The translations under genes and the position numbers were made by a program. The notes beneath the pieces were generated by a model. The model was not told the DNA's origin. It searched no databases and saw nothing but the letters and a program-made list of their open reading frames with translations. Shown one piece after another: positions 60,949-64,000 of a DNA stretch of 64,000 nt; position 1 is the stretch's first letter; each line of letters starts with the position of its first letter. This DNA comes from Chryseobacterium sp. c4a (GTDB lineage Bacteria; Bacteroidota; Bacteroidia; Flavobacteriales; Weeksellaceae), in the NCBI RefSeq assembly GCF_009900745.1, contig NZ_WXVU01000019.1, positions 57,464-121,463 on the forward strand. The letters are read 5' to 3'.

Positions 60949-61821
60949 ATGATTGAAATTCAACAATGTGTCCTTGAATCGTTCTATAAAAAAATGGGAC
61001 TGCACAGGGTAAGCCAGATTGATCAGGAGGAAGTTAATTCTGCAAAGTATAAATCCTATATTAAAGTGGTCTACCTACTGGAAGAATATACAGTTACTGT
61101 AGATTTTAAGCAATATACAACAGAAGCTCCTACCCTTTTCTTTATCAATAGCAATCAGCATTTTTGTATTGAAAATACAGGGAATAAACCTGGAGTTATG
61201 ATCTATTACAACCGAGATTTCTACTGCATTCAGATCCATGATACTGAAGTCGCTTGTGATGGCCTTTTGTTTAATAACCTAAGCAATATGCCAATGATTA
61301 CTTTAAACCCTATGGACACTATTGTCATTACTCATATTCTGAAGGCGATAGAAACAGAATTTAAAGTAACACAAGCACAGCGGGAAGAAATGCTAAGAGT
61401 TTACCTGAAACAAATCATCATCCTTTCTACAAGATTATGGAGTGTACAGCATTTGGATAAAATGAATGACGGAACAGATCATGATACCGCATTCTATCGT
61501 CAGTTTAGCCTGCTGGTAGAAAATCATTACAAGGAAAAACATACTGTTGCAGATTATGCCGACATCATGGGGATTGCTCCCAAAACATTGACACATCGCC
61601 TGAAGAAAATGAATATGTCTCAGCCCAACGAAATCATTAAAGACCGTATTATGCTTGAAGCAAAAAGATTACTGATCCACACTGCGATGAGTGCCAAACA
61701 AATTGCCTATCATTTAGGCTATGAGGATCCGGCCTACTTCAACAGGCTCTTCTCTTTAAAAGTGGGTGACAGCACCTCTAATTTTAGAAAAATGTACAAC
61801 GAGGGAAAAATGTACAATTAA
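60949..61821 (+). CDS. AraC-family regulator
   Basis: A 290-aa protein with a cupin-like N-terminal domain (VVYLLEEYTVTVDFKQYTTE) containing FYCIQIHDTEVACDGLLFNN, the same block as in the AraC protein at 10241-11122, and a C-terminal AraC domain (HTVADYADIMGIAPKTLTHRLKK, then MSAKQIAYHLGYEDPAYFNRLF). It lies 138 bases before the alpha/beta hydrolase gene on the same strand and is its likely activator. Confidence 0.85.
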   Translation: MIEIQQCVLESFYKKMGLHRVSQIDQEEVNSAKYKSYIKVVYLLEEYTVTVDFKQYTTEAPTLFFINSNQHFCIENTGNKPGVMIYYNRDFYCIQIHDTEVACDGLLFNNLSNMPMITLNPMDTIVITHILKAIETEFKVTQAQREEMLRVYLKQIIILSTRLWSVQHLDKMNDGTDHDTAFYRQFSLLVENHYKEKHTVADYADIMGIAPKTLTHRLKKMNMSQPNEIIKDRIMLEAKRLLIHTAMSAKQIAYHLGYEDPAYFNRLFSLKVGDSTSNFRKMYNEGKMYN

Positions 61822-61959
61822 TACAGCTGTTTGTGCCTTATTTAATTGCCTGACCGGGAGTAGCTTTGCAATATCAATTTATCATTACAGTTCAGAACGA
61901 TAAAGCACGGTATATTTTAAATGCTTTAGGTTCTTTTATTAACATTAAATACAAATATC

Positions 61960-62943
61960 ATGGCACAACAAAGACCTTACAAAGGAGAAAACGATTCTCA
62001 GATTTTTACTGAAGTACGTACATTTTTACAAGCATTAAACTCTGGAGATGGCATTCCCATGGAGCTTTTAAGTCCGGAGGATGCTCGTCAGATTTTGATA
62101 GGCGCGCAGAAATCAGTTGAAGTTGATTATTCAGGAATTGAAGAAACTGAGCAAATAATCAGTCAGAATGGATATGAAGTTAATATTCACATTACCAAAC
62201 CTAAAGGAAGCCAACCTAATGCTCCTGTATTTATCTTTACGCATGGTGGTGGTTGGGTATTGGGTGATTACCCTACTCATCGTAGACTGGTAAGAGATTT
62301 AGTTGTTGAAAGCGGAGCTGTAGCTGTATTTCCTGATTATACTCCTTCTCCGGAAGCAAAATATCCGGTGGCGATCAATCAAATTTATGCAACAATGCAA
62401 TGGGTTGCTGAACATGGAGAAGAGATTGGTGTTGATGGAAAGAACCTCGCCATTGTAGGAAACAGTGTAGGTGGAAATATGACCGCTGTATTAGCATTAA
62501 TGGCTAAAAACAATAATGGACCTCACATTAAATTGCAGGTATTGCTTTGGCCTGTCACCAATGCTGATTTTGAAACCATTTCTTATCAGGAGTTTTCTGA
62601 AGGTAGATTCCTTACCAAAAATATGATGAAATGGTTCTGGGATAATTATCTTCCGGAAACAGAAACCCGTAAGGAAATTTATGCCTCCCCTCTTCAGGCT
62701 TCCATAGAGCAATTAAAAGGATTACCACCTGCTTTGGTTCAGACTGCAGAAAATGATGTCCTTCGTGATGAAGGAGAAGCCTATGCAAGAAAATTAAATG
62801 AAGCGGGTGTACAGGTAACTCTTACCAGACATAGTGGTCTGATTCATGATTATGGATTATTAAATCCTTTAGCAGACATCCCTGCTGTACAAACAGCAAT
62901 TTTGCAGGCTGCTGCAGTGATAAAAGATAAGCTTAGCCAATAG
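61960..62943 (+). CDS. Alpha/beta hydrolase (HSL/carboxylesterase family)
   Basis: A 327-aa cytoplasmic esterase-like enzyme. Family motifs are complete: the oxyanion-hole box H95-G-G-G98-W (FTHGGGWVLGDYPTHRR), the nucleophile elbow G167-N-S169-V-G171 (IVGNSVGGN), the acid D266 (QTAENDVLRDEG) and His296 (GLIHDYGLL). Members hydrolyse short-chain esters or lactones. No signal peptide is present. The adjacent AraC gene implies inducible expression. The substrate is unknown. Confidence 0.85.
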   Translation: MAQQRPYKGENDSQIFTEVRTFLQALNSGDGIPMELLSPEDARQILIGAQKSVEVDYSGIEETEQIISQNGYEVNIHITKPKGSQPNAPVFIFTHGGGWVLGDYPTHRRLVRDLVVESGAVAVFPDYTPSPEAKYPVAINQIYATMQWVAEHGEEIGVDGKNLAIVGNSVGGNMTAVLALMAKNNNGPHIKLQVLLWPVTNADFETISYQEFSEGRFLTKNMMKWFWDNYLPETETRKEIYASPLQASIEQLKGLPPALVQTAENDVLRDEGEAYARKLNEAGVQVTLTRHSGLIHDYGLLNPLADIPAVQTAILQAAAVIKDKLSQ

Positions 62944-62962
62944 GTTTATTAAACATAGTATA

Positions 62963-62997
62963 AAATGGAGCCAGTTCGAAATGAACTGGCTCCATTT
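62963..62997 (+). terminator. Terminator of the hydrolase gene
   Basis: Fifteen-base arms (aaatggagccagttc / gaactggctccattt) with a 5-base loop and a T-run. Confidence 0.85.
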
Positions 62998-63032
62998 TTT
63001 ATCAATATGCTGATTTAATAGCATAATATAAG

Positions 63033-63071
63033 CCCTTGCTAGCACGAGCACGATGCTCGCACTAGCAAGGG
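63033..63071. repeat. REP-like palindrome
   Basis: Ten-base outer arms (CCCTTGCTAG / CTAGCAAGGG) and six-base inner arms (CGAGCA / TGCTCG) with a 3-base loop. The GC-rich core stands out from the AT-rich background, as in dispersed REP or MITE-like palindromes. Confidence 0.6.
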
Positions 63072-63209
63072 GTTTACGGATATTCTACTGGATAAAAATA
63101 TTGTCTCTTAGGTATACAAAAACTAAAAGAGAACGACAGACAGCATGTCTTCGCTCTCCTGGATACCTTTCTCAAACAAACTAAGCTGCAATGCATTTTA
63201 TAAAATACA

Positions 63210-63232
63210 AAACCCGCTCAATGAGCGGGTTT
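63210..63232. terminator. Hairpin (terminator-like)
   Basis: A perfect 11-base stem (aaacccgctca / tgagcgggttt) with a 1-base centre, followed by TTTTATT on the plus strand. Confidence 0.6.
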
Positions 63233-63337
63233 GTTTTATTATTAACTCAAAGTCACAGACTTTACGTAGCGGGCGCGACAGCGGGGGGATAACATCATCC
63301 AAAATTTTAAAACTAGACTGACGTTTGCTAAATAACA

Positions 63338-63363
63338 GAACCCACCGCAATTGCGGTGGGTTC
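63338..63363. terminator. Hairpin (terminator-like)
   Basis: A perfect 13-base palindrome (gaacccaccgcaa / ttgcggtgggttc) followed by TTTATTATT on the plus strand. It also lies 40 bases past the end of the minus-strand gene that follows. Confidence 0.6.
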
Positions 63364-63402
63364 TTTATTATTGCTCACGGATTACAAATACGAAAGATCA
63401 AA

Positions 63403-63732
63403 CTAATTCCAACGAGTAATAACGGTATTACTTCCAAGTATATTCTTGAAACAAGTTGCTTTTTTTGATTTTAGATGTACTTTTAACTCATAATCTTCAT
63501 TAAGTAAAATTTGATATGAATTATATGTATCTTTTTTAATATTAAACTCAAATGGATTAAAGGGTATTATAATTTTTAAAGTTTTCATTGGTTTAATTTC
63601 AAAAGTATCATATTTTTCTTTATAAACAGGAAGTTTCTTTCCTTCATTTATAATTTGAATTTCATTATCATTTAGTTCTACAAATTTATTTGAAAAATTT
63701 ATTTGCTTCCCTTTATGTTTGATTTCTATCAA
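63403..63732 (-). CDS. Hypothetical protein, probably 5'-truncated by the IS
   Basis: A 109-codon frame of mainly beta composition (KHKGKQINFSNKFVELNDNE, then DTYNSYQILLNEDYELKV). The only possible start is TTG at 63732, and the reading frame stays open upstream as far as the presumed insertion-sequence edge near 63745. The likely cause is loss of the original N-terminus through insertion. I recognise no family and see no signal peptide. Confidence 0.5.
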   Translation of the reverse strand: MIEIKHKGKQINFSNKFVELNDNEIQIINEGKKLPVYKEKYDTFEIKPMKTLKIIIPFNPFEFNIKKDTYNSYQILLNEDYELKVHLKSKKATCFKNILGSNTVITRWN

Positions 63733-63744
63733 TGGTCTTAATGA

Positions 63745-64000
63745 TGTAGAAGTTTTGAAGACTTACCTTTTTTCAAACAGTTAATAAATATAAAATCCCT
63801 TCTAATTGACTAAAGATTCTTTAGCATATAGCCAAGGACTAAGTCCATTTAAAGATGTGTGCGGATGATTACTGTTGTAATCGATTTGCCACTCATAAGC
63901 CATTGCATTTACCTCCATTATAGACCCGAATAGGTATGCATCCAAAACGTCTTCTCTGAATGTACGGTTTAAGCGTTCAATATATGCATTTTGGGCAGGT
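63745..64000 (-). mobile_element. IS3-family insertion sequence, end portion
   Basis: The left edge is inferred at TGTAGAAGTTTTG (63745), as IS3-family ends start with TG. The transposase reading frame inside runs off the window. The other end and the target duplication lie outside the window. Confidence 0.55.
63802..64000 (-). CDS. IS3-family transposase OrfB, C-terminal part
   Basis: The minus-strand frame reads PAQNAYIERLNRTFREDVLD, then AYLFGSIMEVNAMAYEWQID and YNSNHPHTSLNGLSPWLYAK before TAG. The run ends with the DDE glutamate region (AYIERLNRTFREDVLD) and the YN..HPHTSLNGLSP terminal block of IS3-family transposases. Only about 65 residues fall within the window. Confidence 0.85.
   Translation of the reverse strand, partial: PAQNAYIERLNRTFREDVLDAYLFGSIMEVNAMAYEWQIDYNSNHPHTSLNGLSPWLYAKESLVN

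Larger units (their letters stand above)
62944..63402. other. Intergenic region with four hairpins
   Basis: About 460 bases without a supported gene. It contains the hydrolase terminator, a 39-base palindrome (63033-63071) and two further perfect hairpins (63210 and 63338), each listed separately. A stretch between the hairpins is not recognisably coding on either strand, so a small RNA or a decayed element is possible. Confidence 0.45.

Noticed and set aside
1..64000. CRISPR arrays and rRNA genes
   Set aside because: I looked for regularly spaced direct repeats and rRNA-like sequence and found neither.

Overview
The window looks like the chromosome of an AT-rich member of the Bacteroidota, most like Chryseobacterium and its relatives (Flavobacteriia). 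The evidence is SusC/SusD pairs run by ECF sigma/FecR pairs, many AraC regulators, a Bacteroidetes-type VgrG, an IntDOT-like tyrosine recombinase, and several promoters with the Bacteroidetes -7 box TAnnTTTG. I cannot name a species from sequence alone.

Positions 1-21.7 kb are chromosomal and rich in accessory genes. They hold two small helix-turn-helix proteins (plus a broken third copy near 7.0 kb), a secreted beta-lactamase-fold hydrolase, an AlkX/YcaQ-type DNA glycosylase, and a stress/efflux block at 7.2-13.4 kb (AraC, MFS, AhpD-like, AraC, HxlR, nitroreductase, luciferase-like monooxygenase). Next come a periplasmic cyclic-nucleotide phosphodiesterase, a rifampin ADP-ribosyltransferase (Arr) with an unusual N-terminal extension, a group of immunity-type proteins (SUFU, SUKH), and an AraC-Tet efflux pair that shares an operator.

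Positions 21,768-58,978 form one integrated element of about 37.2 kb. It sits at the 3' end of a tRNA-Ser(UGA) gene, with a 22-bp direct repeat of the tRNA end at both borders and an integrase next to the intact tRNA. It encodes a MobV relaxase and a toprim protein but no conjugation apparatus, so it is best read as an integrative mobilizable element. Cargo 1 (22.0-28.1 kb) is a type VI secretion effector cassette: VgrG, an unknown protein, a PAAR-like/PoNe DNase effector, its PoNi immunity protein, and an extra Imm1-type immunity gene. Cargo 2 (29.5-51.3 kb) is the most unusual part. Two divergent FecI-FecR-SusC-SusD operons end in a TlpA-like thioredoxin and an S9 peptidase respectively. Each operon converges on a gene for a small exported cysteine-containing peptide. 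The second peptide is followed by a MauE/DoxX-type redox membrane protein and an AraC regulator; a membrane-bound LytTR regulator stands beside the first. Cargo 3 (54.5-55.8 kb) is a zeta-toxin-like gene with a damaged P-loop and a small overlapping partner.

Positions 59-64 kb return to the chromosome: a secreted HExxH metalloprotease between two identical tRNA-Ser genes, an AraC/alpha-beta hydrolase pair, a run of hairpins, and an IS3-family element that enters from the right edge and appears to have cut the start off a small gene.
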